Positions 7,671 through 15,396 of a stretch of 64,000 nt of DNA are shown piece by piece. The notes under the pieces were generated by a model that saw nothing but the letters and a program-made list of their open reading frames with translations, had not been told where the DNA came from and made no database searches. The position numbers and the translations under genes are program-made. Origin of the DNA: Winogradskya consettensis (lineage in GTDB: Bacteria; Actinomycetota; Actinomycetes; Mycobacteriales; Micromonosporaceae); the NCBI RefSeq assembly GCF_018332715.1, contig NZ_BOQP01000008.1, forward strand, positions 62,001 through 126,000, in the 5' to 3' direction. Numbering within the stretch: the first letter of the stretch is position 1; each line of letters opens with the position of its first letter.

Positions 7671-9699
7671 ACCGTTCCACGGCGAGGTCGAGGTCCCGTT
7701 CCAGGTCGTGGACGCCGTCGGGGACGGCCGCCTTCGCCGCCAGGAAATCCATGTCGGTCAGGGTCGCGTACAGCTCCGGCCAGCACTCACCGTACGCCTG
7801 CTGGTAAGGCAGTTCGCTGACCTTGCGCAGGTGGGGTCTGCCCTCCCCGAGCCACAGCGGCTCCTCACCGAAGTAGCGGGCCAGGTCGCGGTGCCGGCCG
7901 GGCCCGGTCCCGTACCGCTCGCGCACCACGTCGGCCAGCTGGCGGTGGTAGAAGCCGTAGAGCGGGACGTCGCCGGCCTGGTATTCGCTCAGGTACGGCT
8001 CCAGGTCGACGAAGAGCAGCGCCCAGAGCACCGGCGGCAGCCGCTGCCGGACGGCCGGGGCGTGCCGGGCCTGCTCGGCCACTTCGGCCAGGACGGCCGG
8101 GTCGCGCGACAGCAGATCCAGTAACTCGTCCTCGCTGAGCCCGGCACGCGCGGCGGCGAGATGGCTCAGCGCGGAGCCGACCCGGTGGGCACCGTGCTCA
8201 CTCTCGAGGCGGTCGAGCATCTGCCCGGCGATACCGGGGACGTCGTCGGCGATTCTGCCCTCCGGGACCCGCAGTGAGGACGGCCACCGGCGGGCCTCCT
8301 CGTACGCCAGCCGCAGGTGCAACGGCCTGCGGTGCACGGCGAACGCGGCCAGGACCGCATCCCGCTGATCCGGCCGCAGGGTACGCCGTGCCGCGTGCAG
8401 CCATCGCTCGAGCAGTTCCCCGCCCTCCGCCGCGGACATCGCCGGGACGGTCACCGTTGCTGTACGCGGGTATCCGGCAGGCGGCTCCGCGTCGTCGCCG
8501 ATCCGGGTGGACAGCACGATCCGCACGCCCGCCGGCAGGTCCTCGGGCAGCCAGCCCACATCGGGCACGGAAAGCTGGTCCAGCGCGTCGAGAACGAGCA
8601 GTGTCGGCTCCGCGGCGAGCGCCCCGGCCCAGGCGTCCGGGTCCGCGGGCGCCGGGCCGGTCCCTCCGCCCAGCTCCTGCCACAGGTCCTGGCGCAGCGT
8701 GCGCGGGTCCGAGGAGCGCGGTGTCGCCCCGATGAAGCGGACCACCGTCCGCACGTCCGGCCGGTCCCGCCGGGAACGGCGGGCGAGCTCCGCCAGCAGC
8801 GCGGTCTTGCCCACGCCGGGCGGCCCGGTCACCAGCACCGGCCGGTCCGGGGCGGCGGCGCGGACCTCGCGCAGGACGCCGGCACGCCCCGTGAAGTGCG
8901 CACCCCGCTCCTGCCCGAAGTCTTGGTGCGCCTGGCGTTCCCTCTCGGCCGTATCGGGGGTGCCCCCATCGCACAGTTCGGTCCGGACGGCCGCAGCCAT
9001 CGTCTCGTAGACGTCGTCGCAGAACCGCGCGATGTCGGCGCCGTCGTACGTCCGGGCCCGGTCCGCCGGCAGGCTGTTGTGGAGCAGAGCCCGGAATCCG
9101 TCGAGGGCCGGGTCGCCTCTGTCCGGCGTGTCCCGGAGGAACGCGTACATGCCCGGTGCCCCGGGAGCGGCTGCCAGAGCGGAGCGGACCTCCCACTCGG
9201 TCATCGAGACGTGTGCGCCGACCGCGGCACGCAGGCGTTCTTCCACCTCGTCCCACCTGTCGCCGGGCGCCGCGCCACGGCGTGATCGCAGAAGGTGCTC
9301 CGGCGGCACCGCGTTGTCGTCCCGGGCGTACCAGCGGTGCAGCTCCTCAGCGGCTCCGGCGGTCAGTCCCGGCAGGAGCGCGGCGAACGGGCCGGCGGGG
9401 ATCCTCGGCGGCGCGGGCTGCCATCCGTACCGGTCACCGACCAGCACCAGGAAGTTCGGGCCCGGCGTGGTGGCGCAGCGCCGGGCCTCGTCCAGGCAGA
9501 TGGTGACGGTCCGCTGGTCCAGGGCCGCCGCGTCGGAGACGCCCCAGCGCAGATCGATCGGACGGAAGGACGCGCCCAGCCCGGCGCAGAGCGTCCGCAG
9601 GCGGGGGAACACGTCGCGGTGCAGCGCCTCCCGTTCCACGACGAGGTCCTGGAACGTGGAGCTGACGAAGACGCGGAACGCGCGGGTGCCGGCCGGCAT
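7660..9699 (-). CDS. DUF4062-NACHT STAND NTPase
   Basis: 679-aa signal-transduction ATPase of the STAND class. The N-terminus (residues 8-95) is a DUF4062 domain: FRVFVSSTFQDLVVEREALH, IDLRWGVS, FLVLVGDRYGW. The NTPase has a P-loop GPPGVGKT at 292-299, Walker B TLLVLDALDQL at 366-376 and sensor strand RIVLSTR at 393-399. These are the NACHT signatures of the TEP1/NWD1/NPHP3-like branch. Helical and winged-helix segments follow (GLSEDELLDLL). The C-terminus carries RKVSELPYQQAYGE and LYATLTDMDFLAAK, which in fused relatives precede WD40 or TPR repeats; here the protein simply ends. The sensor repeats are instead in the gene immediately upstream (stop and start separated by 1 bp). A defence or surveillance role is inferred. 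Confidence 0.9.
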   Translation of the reverse strand: MPAGTRAFRVFVSSTFQDLVVEREALHRDVFPRLRTLCAGLGASFRPIDLRWGVSDAAALDQRTVTICLDEARRCATTPGPNFLVLVGDRYGWQPAPPRIPAGPFAALLPGLTAGAAEELHRWYARDDNAVPPEHLLRSRRGAAPGDRWDEVEERLRAAVGAHVSMTEWEVRSALAAAPGAPGMYAFLRDTPDRGDPALDGFRALLHNSLPADRARTYDGADIARFCDDVYETMAAAVRTELCDGGTPDTAERERQAHQDFGQERGAHFTGRAGVLREVRAAAPDRPVLVTGPPGVGKTALLAELARRSRRDRPDVRTVVRFIGATPRSSDPRTLRQDLWQELGGGTGPAPADPDAWAGALAAEPTLLVLDALDQLSVPDVGWLPEDLPAGVRIVLSTRIGDDAEPPAGYPRTATVTVPAMSAAEGGELLERWLHAARRTLRPDQRDAVLAAFAVHRRPLHLRLAYEEARRWPSSLRVPEGRIADDVPGIAGQMLDRLESEHGAHRVGSALSHLAAARAGLSEDELLDLLSRDPAVLAEVAEQARHAPAVRQRLPPVLWALLFVDLEPYLSEYQAGDVPLYGFYHRQLADVVRERYGTGPGRHRDLARYFGEEPLWLGEGRPHLRKVSELPYQQAYGECWPELYATLTDMDFLAAKAAVPDGVHDLERDLDLAVERWPA

Positions 9700-9700
9700 G

Positions 9701-11824
9701 TCAGGAGGGCCTCCGAAGCTCGCAGGCGGAGGTGATGCCGCCGTCGTCGCTGCAGGTGAACAGCGCTCTGGTGGGGTGGGCGGCGACCAGCTGGCCGCGG
9801 CTCTGCAGCGGGAGCACGGCGACCTGCCGTCCGCTGTCCAGCTCCCACACCCGGGTCGTCCGGTCGTCGCTGGTGGAGACGACGAGCCGCCCGCGATCGC
9901 CGACGGCGACGTTCCGGACGTCGGCGCTGTGACCGCTCAACGGGGCGGCCGCGCCGGCGGCTGTCCATCGGAGGATCACGCCGTCCTCGCCCGCTGAGAC
10001 GAGGGGGAACCGCGCGGTTCCGGCGGCGAGGTGGCGGACCCGGCCACGATGCGCCGCACCCGCCGTCGAGATGGGGGTGAGGGTGTTGTCCCAGGCGAGC
10101 ACCTGGCCGGTGGCCGTGCCGGCGGCGAGCACACCCTCCGCGCCTACGGCACAGGCCGAGATCTCTGCGTCATCGCCCGGCCGCAGGACCGTCCGCGCGC
10201 CTGTCGCGGCATCGAGGAGGGCGACGGCGCCGGAGGTGTAGCCGACCAGGACCGCGCCGCGGTCCGGGTCCGGAGCCATCGTCGTGAGGCCCCGGTGCCC
10301 GTCCAGATGCCAGAGCGGATCGCCCGACGTGAGGCTCCAGGCGTTGACGGTCCCGTCGTCCTTGCCCGCCGACACGATGACGCCGTCCACGAACGCGCCG
10401 ATGGTGGCCTCGGGATGTCTCAGGGTGTGGAGCTGCTCCTGGCCGGTGCCGAGGCGCCACACCTGGAGACCGGTTCCCCGGTCGACGGCGAGCAGGGTAC
10501 GGCCGTCCGGCGTGGTGGCCGCCGCCCCGCAGAACCGCCGGCAGGTCTCGAACTCGCCGGACTTCTCCCCGGTGCGGGTGTTCCACCGCCGGGTGATGCC
10601 ATAGGCGTCGATCGCGGCGACCGTGTCCTCGTCCGGGATCAGCCATAGGTGTTGCAGGAGTTTCCGGAACGGCTCCTGCTCGGCGTCGCCGAACAGCTCC
10701 GTGTCCCAGATGTGCACCCGGCCGTCCTGCCCCGCCGAGACGACGCGGGATCCGTCAGGTGACATGGCCACGGCGTCGGCGTCCCCCGAGTGGGCGCTCA
10801 CCGTGCCGAGCAGGGTTCCCCGCCCGGTGTCCCAGAGCTGCAGCACCCCGCCGGTCAGCGCGGACACCGCCCGATCGAGGGTCGCATCGCCGGCGCAGGC
10901 CCACACCGCCGGTACCACGCCGAGGCCCGGGTCGTCGAGCCGGTGGATCCGCCGGAGTCCGGCATCGAGCACGTGGAGCCGGCCGTCGGCGGTGGCGGCG
11001 ACGATCCTGGTCCCGTCCCCGCTGACCGCGCATCCGGTGACGGTGTGCCCGGTCGTGCAGAGCTGGACGGCCGGGCCGGGCGCCGGGTCGTCGCCCCCCG
11101 GCCAGGCCCGCAGGGTGCCGTCGTCGTAGCCCGCCACGATCAGCGCGCCGCCGGGGGTGATGGCGGCGCACGTCGCGTCGCTCCGGTCATCGAGGGTGCG
11201 GACGACCTCGAGGGTCCGGCCGTCGCAGAGCCGTACCCCGTCGCCGGCCACCACGATCCGGTCCTTCGCCGCGGACATCGCACGGCCGCTGGCACCCGCC
11301 GATGCCCCGCCGGTGTCGTGCCAGGCGCGCTCAGCGTCGTACCGCCAGCGATCCACCCTGCCGCCGCGGTCGAGGAGATACACGAACTCGCCGTGGGGAT
11401 GGAACGCGCAGGACGTGATCATCCGTCCGTGCCCGGCAAGCCCCACCGGTTCGCGCCCCGACTCCAGGGCGAACAACCGGGCGTTCCCGTCGCGTCCACC
11501 GGCCAGCAGCCGGGTGCCGTCCGGGCTGATCGCGCAGCAGTCCACCTGATCGAACGCGGCCAGGACCCGGAGCAACCCGTCGGGCTCGGCCGGTCGCAGC
11601 AGCCCGGCCAGCGAATACTCGCCGGGACCGGGGTCCGCGCCGGCGGCGAGGGCGCGCGTGGCGGGCTCCGGATCCCAGCGGAGCCGGTTGATGAGCTGCT
11701 GCCGGAGCAGGGCAGGCTCCCGGCTGAGCAGATCACCCTCGAGCCGGACGGCACGGGCGAGAGCCGCCAGTGTGCGCCGGTGCTCCACCGAGGGGACGGC
11801 CCGCCGGTCATCGCTGTCCGTCAT
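9701..11824 (-). CDS. WD40-repeat beta-propeller protein, partner of the STAND NTPase
   Basis: 707 aa from the ATG at 11824, with AAGGA 9 bp upstream. Residues 1-80 are helical and contain REPALLRQQLINRLRW. This resembles the linker that joins NACHT and WD40 parts in single-chain relatives. The remainder is a run of about ten to twelve WD-like repeats, for example AISPDGTRLLAGGRDGNARL, AMSPDGSRVVSAGQDGRVHI, and GDRGRLVVSTSDDRTTRVWE, enough for one or two propellers. No signal peptide. The TGA is 1 bp from the ATG of the NTPase gene, so the two are translated together. In STAND proteins the repeat module recognises a ligand; here it would do so as a separate subunit (inference). Confidence 0.9.
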   Translation of the reverse strand: MTDSDDRRAVPSVEHRRTLAALARAVRLEGDLLSREPALLRQQLINRLRWDPEPATRALAAGADPGPGEYSLAGLLRPAEPDGLLRVLAAFDQVDCCAISPDGTRLLAGGRDGNARLFALESGREPVGLAGHGRMITSCAFHPHGEFVYLLDRGGRVDRWRYDAERAWHDTGGASAGASGRAMSAAKDRIVVAGDGVRLCDGRTLEVVRTLDDRSDATCAAITPGGALIVAGYDDGTLRAWPGGDDPAPGPAVQLCTTGHTVTGCAVSGDGTRIVAATADGRLHVLDAGLRRIHRLDDPGLGVVPAVWACAGDATLDRAVSALTGGVLQLWDTGRGTLLGTVSAHSGDADAVAMSPDGSRVVSAGQDGRVHIWDTELFGDAEQEPFRKLLQHLWLIPDEDTVAAIDAYGITRRWNTRTGEKSGEFETCRRFCGAAATTPDGRTLLAVDRGTGLQVWRLGTGQEQLHTLRHPEATIGAFVDGVIVSAGKDDGTVNAWSLTSGDPLWHLDGHRGLTTMAPDPDRGAVLVGYTSGAVALLDAATGARTVLRPGDDAEISACAVGAEGVLAAGTATGQVLAWDNTLTPISTAGAAHRGRVRHLAAGTARFPLVSAGEDGVILRWTAAGAAAPLSGHSADVRNVAVGDRGRLVVSTSDDRTTRVWELDSGRQVAVLPLQSRGQLVAAHPTRALFTCSDDGGITSACELRRPS

Positions 11825-11894
11825 GAACCAGGTCCTTCGCCGACACCCGAACTCGGACTGAGGGTCAGCGCGACCATATCCGACCCGCCGGCTG

Positions 11895-11924
11895 CCGTCA
11901 GCCACCCGCAGGGGTGGCTGACGG
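11895..11924 (-). terminator. Strong hairpin terminator after the S1 protease
   Basis: CCGTCAGCCACCC pairs perfectly over 13 bp with GGGTGGCTGACGG around a GCAG tetraloop. It lies between the protease stop (11942) and the WD40 gene start (11824), separating the two transcription units. Confidence 0.7.
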
Positions 11925-11941
11925 GCCGTGCCCGGAGCGGA

Positions 11942-12787
11942 TCAGGGCTTGGTGAGCAGGCAGCCGCTGATGGTGAGGTCGATGACGCGGGCCGAGGTCA
12001 GGCAGGTGGTGAACCAGTAGGTCTCCTGGCCGTAGCTCTGCCCCTCGATGACGGTGGTGGTGCCGTCCGCGGCGACCTCGCACGGGTTGTCGAGCGTGCA
12101 CATCTCGCCGCTCTCGTTGCCCGTGTTGTTGATGCCGACGACCTGGCCCGTGGTGGTGTCGACGATCGGGGAGCCGGAGGTGCCGGGGATCGTGTCGCAG
12201 CCGGTGCTGTAGCGGATCGAGTCGTGCCAGGTCCACTCGTCCTCGCGGAGCTCGCCGACGAAACCGTTGATCGAGCAGTTCCAGATCTCTTTCCAGTAGC
12301 TCGACGGGATGGCCATCGTGCTGCCGGCGACCGGGTGGCTGCCCGAGATCGTCAGCGCGGTCACGCCGTACGAGCTGGTCAGGGCGGCGTACGTCGACGT
12401 CAGCCGGTAGAGGGTGACGTCGGTGCCGGTCATCGTCGCGTAGAGCACGCGGTCGGCGCGGACCCGGCCGAGGGAGGCGCCGGTGCTGCTCAGCAGCGTG
12501 CCGGTGCGGGTGCTCGTGCGGTTCTGCAGGACCTGGCCGGCGGAGAGGAAGCCGCCCTCGTAGCAGTGCCCGTTGGTGAGCATCATGGCCCGGTCGGTGC
12601 TGACCGAGCTCGGGTAGCGCACCAGGGACGCGGAGCAGTTGCTCAGCGCGATGGTCGAGGCCAGGGTCACCGCCTTCACCGCCGGTGCCGCCTTGACGGC
12701 GGCCTGCGCCGGGGCGGGCCCGAAGAGGATGCCGCCGGCAGCGGCGATGGCGGCGGCTCCGAGCGCAATCATTTTCCGTACGCGCAC
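11942..12787 (-). CDS. Secreted trypsin-like serine protease (S1 family)
   Basis: 281-aa exported protease. GTG at 12787 has GAAGGGA upstream; a signal peptide (MIALGAAAIAAAGGILFGPAPAQA) ends near residue 28. The catalytic triad is visible: His74 in LTNGHC, Asp123 in GTDVTLYRL and Ser205 in PGTSGSPIV. Cys residues around the triad suggest disulphides (CSASL-GHC and CDTIPG). A sigma-70-like promoter with a perfect TTGACA lies upstream. A strong hairpin isolates it from the downstream STAND operon, so co-function is unlikely despite proximity. Specificity not predictable. Confidence 0.92.
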   Translation of the reverse strand: MRVRKMIALGAAAIAAAGGILFGPAPAQAAVKAAPAVKAVTLASTIALSNCSASLVRYPSSVSTDRAMMLTNGHCYEGGFLSAGQVLQNRTSTRTGTLLSSTGASLGRVRADRVLYATMTGTDVTLYRLTSTYAALTSSYGVTALTISGSHPVAGSTMAIPSSYWKEIWNCSINGFVGELREDEWTWHDSIRYSTGCDTIPGTSGSPIVDTTTGQVVGINNTGNESGEMCTLDNPCEVAADGTTTVIEGQSYGQETYWFTTCLTSARVIDLTISGCLLTKP

Positions 12788-12826
12788 AGGTGGTCCCTTC
12801 CGAGAGCGCTGATCTACCTGCCCGAA

Positions 12827-12854
12827 CCTTTACATCGGCGTTTATCGATGTCAA
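12827..12854 (-). promoter_or_regulatory. Candidate sigma-70 promoter of the S1 protease
   Basis: On the minus strand a perfect -35 TTGACA (12849-12854) is followed 16 bp later by TAAAGG. An inverted repeat ACATCG/CGATGT (12833-12850) lies within the spacer and -35 region and could be an operator. The -10 is weak. Confidence 0.4.
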
Positions 12855-12872
12855 CGCCCCGCTTTGCTCATA

Positions 12873-12947
12873 CCACCGCCGTGACACGAGCGGGGCCATC
12901 GCGACACGACCAGCGTCGGCGCCACCGCCGTGACACGATCGGGGCAT
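12873..12947 (+). repeat. Direct repeat, 49-bp period, ending at a start codon
   Basis: A near-identical 26-27-bp segment containing CACCGCCGTGACACGA occurs at 12873-12899 and 12922-12947. The second copy runs into the ATG of the dienelactone-hydrolase gene (12946). A third partial GACACGA lies between. This looks like a local duplication of the 5' leader. Confidence 0.6.
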
Positions 12948-13716
12948 GATCGATTGGCGGCGCACGTCGCGGACCGGGGCGGGGATCACGCACGACTGCT
13001 ACGAGAAGGGCTCCGGCCCGGGTGTGGTGCTCATCCCGGAGCTGCCCGGCATCACCCCTGAGGTGTACGCCCTCGGCGACCACCTCGCGGCGGCCGGCTT
13101 CACGGTCGTCATCCCGTCGCTGTTCGGCACCCCGGGACGCGCGGCCACCGGCGGGTACGTCCTCGGTGCCGTCGCCCGGGTGTGCGTGTCGGCGGAGTTC
13201 CGGGCGTTCGCCGTGGACGCGGCGCGGCCCGTCACCGCGTACCTGCGGAGTGTGAGCCGTGAGCTGGCGGCCCGTACCCCCGGCCGGGGTGTCGGTGTGA
13301 TCGGGATGTGTTTCACCGGCGGTTTCGCCCTCGCGGCGGCCGTGGACGACGTGGTGCGGGCCCCGGTGCTGAGCCAGCCGTCCGCGCCGTTCCCCATCAG
13401 CGCCGCCCGTCGTGCCGACCCCGGGCTGTCCGCCGGCGAGCTCGCCCAGGTGAAGGCCCGGACAACCGGTGACGGACTCTGCGTGCTGGGCCTGCGGTTC
13501 AGCGAGGACCGGGCCTCTCCGGCGGAGCGTTTCCGAACGTTGCGGGCGCAGCTCGGGGACGCGTTCGAGGTCATCGAGCTGGACTCGTCGCCCGGCAACC
13601 CGGGCGGTTTCTCGAAGGGCGCCCACTCGGTGCTGACCGGCGAGGTCAGGGACGGCAACCCGGCCGCTGAGGCCCGGGACCGGATTGTCGCGTTCCTGCG
13701 GACCCGTCTGGTCTGA
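12946..13716 (+). CDS. Dienelactone hydrolase family protein
   Basis: 256-aa cytoplasmic alpha/beta hydrolase. The nucleophile elbow GMCFTGG (Cys122) and the early Glu in PELPG (Glu32) match the Cys-Asp-His triad and Glu gate of dienelactone hydrolases; the His is in GAHSVLTG near residue 224. Such enzymes open enol-lactones in aromatic catabolism, but many paralogues act on other esters, so substrate is open. The start ATG coincides with the second copy of a leader direct repeat. No pathway genes are adjacent. Confidence 0.88.
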   Translation: MIDWRRTSRTGAGITHDCYEKGSGPGVVLIPELPGITPEVYALGDHLAAAGFTVVIPSLFGTPGRAATGGYVLGAVARVCVSAEFRAFAVDAARPVTAYLRSVSRELAARTPGRGVGVIGMCFTGGFALAAAVDDVVRAPVLSQPSAPFPISAARRADPGLSAGELAQVKARTTGDGLCVLGLRFSEDRASPAERFRTLRAQLGDAFEVIELDSSPGNPGGFSKGAHSVLTGEVRDGNPAAEARDRIVAFLRTRLV

Positions 13717-13748
13717 AGGACTGGCGTGCGGTTCCTACAGTGTCGGCC

Positions 13749-13871
13749 GTGACTGACGATCGTTTCCGTCCCGCACTGCTCAACGGACTGCGGGTGCTGC
13801 TCCTCGGTGGGGCGAGTCTTGTTCTCCTGGCGCTGTTCCTCGGCCCCGTCATCCGGATCATCGTTCACTGA
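13749..13871 (+). CDS. Small membrane protein, 40 aa
   Basis: GTG-initiated frame 32 bp after the hydrolase gene. After a polar N-terminus (TDDRFRPALLNGL) a single hydrophobic helix (VLLLGGASLVLLALFLGPVI) ends in RIIVH. The composition and clean helix suggest a real single-pass peptide. No convincing ribosome-binding site is visible. The last 7 bp overlap the convergent CBM2-like gene. Function unknown. Confidence 0.4.
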   Translation: MTDDRFRPALLNGLRVLLLGGASLVLLALFLGPVIRIIVH

Positions 13872-14491
13872 GCGCAGGCGGTGCCGTTCACGGCGCACGT
13901 CCGCGGGCGGGTCGACGCGCCTTCGCGGGCGATGTGGAAACGCAGCGCGACCGTGGCTCCGGGTTCCACCGGCACCCCAGAGCGCCAGGTGTAGGTCTGG
14001 CCGTCGACCGTCAGGTTCGCCTGCGGCGCCGACTCCACCCAGGAGGTCCGCAGCGCGCCCGTGCCGGCCGCGAAGGTCAGCACGACGGTCCAGTCCGACG
14101 CCTCGGCGCCGGAATTCGAGACCAGGACCTCACCTATGTACGCGTCGTCGTACGCATCCACGAGCTGGTACTCGCCCGTGACCGTCGGCTTGACCGTGGG
14201 CTTCTGCGCCGGCGCCGGAACCCGCGACGGCGAAGGCGACGGCGAGCGTGACGGCGCCGGCGATGAGGTGCGCGGTGGGGGAGCGGGGGCCCTGGTCGGC
14301 GTACCTGTAGGGGTCGCACTTGATGGTGGGACCGGGATGAACGGCGCGAGAGGGATCGGCAGGACCTCGATCACCGGGCCGCGCTTCCAGGCAATCTGCT
14401 GGACGGCGGTTATCGCCAGCAGCGTGGAGAGCGCCCCCACCGCGGCGAATATCACGAGCCAGGGCAGCAGATCCCGCAATTGTCGCCTCAT
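13865..14491 (-). CDS. Membrane-anchored protein with CBM2-like domain
   Basis: 208 aa from the ATG at 14491 (a TTG at 14527 is a weaker alternative). A single N-terminal transmembrane helix (LLPWLVIFAAVGALSTLLAI) is followed by a Pro/Ser/Thr-rich linker (residues 45-105). A C-terminal domain of about 100 residues is CBM2-like: YIGEVLVSNSGAEASDWTVV, SWVESAPQANLTVDGQTYTW and two Cys at the very end. Family 2 modules bind cellulose or chitin, but here no catalytic domain is attached, so it may tether the cell to polysaccharide. One expected surface Trp pattern is only partly preserved, so binding is not certain. Confidence 0.75.
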   Translation of the reverse strand: MRRQLRDLLPWLVIFAAVGALSTLLAITAVQQIAWKRGPVIEVLPIPLAPFIPVPPSSATPTGTPTRAPAPPPRTSSPAPSRSPSPSPSRVPAPAQKPTVKPTVTGEYQLVDAYDDAYIGEVLVSNSGAEASDWTVVLTFAAGTGALRTSWVESAPQANLTVDGQTYTWRSGVPVEPGATVALRFHIAREGASTRPRTCAVNGTACAQ

Positions 14492-14554
14492 CGAAGGCGA
14501 ACAATATCGAATTTGGATCTTCAGCAAAACTGCCAGTAAAGCTAACAGCTGTCG

Positions 14555-15277
14555 TCAGGCGAGCTCGAGGAGCAGTTCGCTGAGCTCGACGGGCATGGTG
14601 ATCATGCAGTCGTGCCCGGTCGGCAGCTCCCGCACCTGCGCGGGGGAGCCGTTGGCCTGCACCGCCGGGACGGGTGGCAGGGCCAGGCCCGCATCACCGG
14701 CGACACACCGGATGTGGGTACGCGGGACCGCGCGCACGGCGGGATCGTCGAGCCGGACGGGTTGCTGCAGGCAGAGCACCGGGTGGTCCGACAGCATCGT
14801 GCGCAACCAGGCGATGTCGGCCGGATCGGTGACGCCGTACAGCCCGGCCGGTGCCGGCTGCTCCGGCAGCGGCGGCAGAACCCACGACGGAGCGACCGCG
14901 TCGAGCACGTCCTGCAACCAGGGCAGGACATCGACCCCGCTCCTGCCGTCCAGCGGTTCGTAGCTGTCGACGTAGACCAGGTGCGCGACCCGGTCCGGCC
15001 GCTCGTTGGCCGCGGACGCGATGACCGACGCCGCGTAGCTGTGCCCGACGAGCACCACGCCGGTCAGCTCGTCGTCGTCGATCAGCGTGACGATGTCACG
15101 GGCATGGGTGTCGAGGCCGACCTCGGGGCTGAGCAGGTGCGCCTTGTCGCCGTACCCGGTCAGGGACGGTGCGAGCACCCGATGCCCGGCGGCCTCCAGC
15201 AGCGGGACCACCCGGTCCCAGGAGTGCCCGTTGTGCCAGGCGCCGTGGACCAGCAGAAATGTTGTCATGATGATCAT
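14555..15277 (-). CDS. Alpha/beta hydrolase (esterase EstC-like)
   Basis: 240-aa cytoplasmic hydrolase. I choose ATG 15277, with AGGTG 8 bp upstream; ATG 15268 is also possible. Motifs: oxyanion LVHGAWHNG near the N-terminus, nucleophile elbow VGHSYAA, acid strand around CVAGDAGL, and catalytic His in PTGHDCMI. The overall pattern resembles pyrethroid/salicylate-type hydrolases and plant methylesterase-like proteins. Monocistronic and divergent from the S37 peptidase. Substrate unknown. Confidence 0.88.
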   Translation of the reverse strand: MIIMTTFLLVHGAWHNGHSWDRVVPLLEAAGHRVLAPSLTGYGDKAHLLSPEVGLDTHARDIVTLIDDDELTGVVLVGHSYAASVIASAANERPDRVAHLVYVDSYEPLDGRSGVDVLPWLQDVLDAVAPSWVLPPLPEQPAPAGLYGVTDPADIAWLRTMLSDHPVLCLQQPVRLDDPAVRAVPRTHIRCVAGDAGLALPPVPAVQANGSPAQVRELPTGHDCMITMPVELSELLLELA

Positions 15278-15396
15278 GGTGATGCACCTGCCGAGACCAG
15301 GCAATAAGGCACATTTAGGTGCCTGCGGTTCCCCGGAGGTAACGAGCACCGGCGCGCCCATTGTGGAGCCCCGGCCGCCTCGGATAGCTTTCCATC

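Noticed and set aside
11942..12787. S1 protease as part of the STAND defence operon
   Set aside because: It has a signal peptide and is separated by a 13-bp-stem terminator, so it is probably a separate secreted enzyme.
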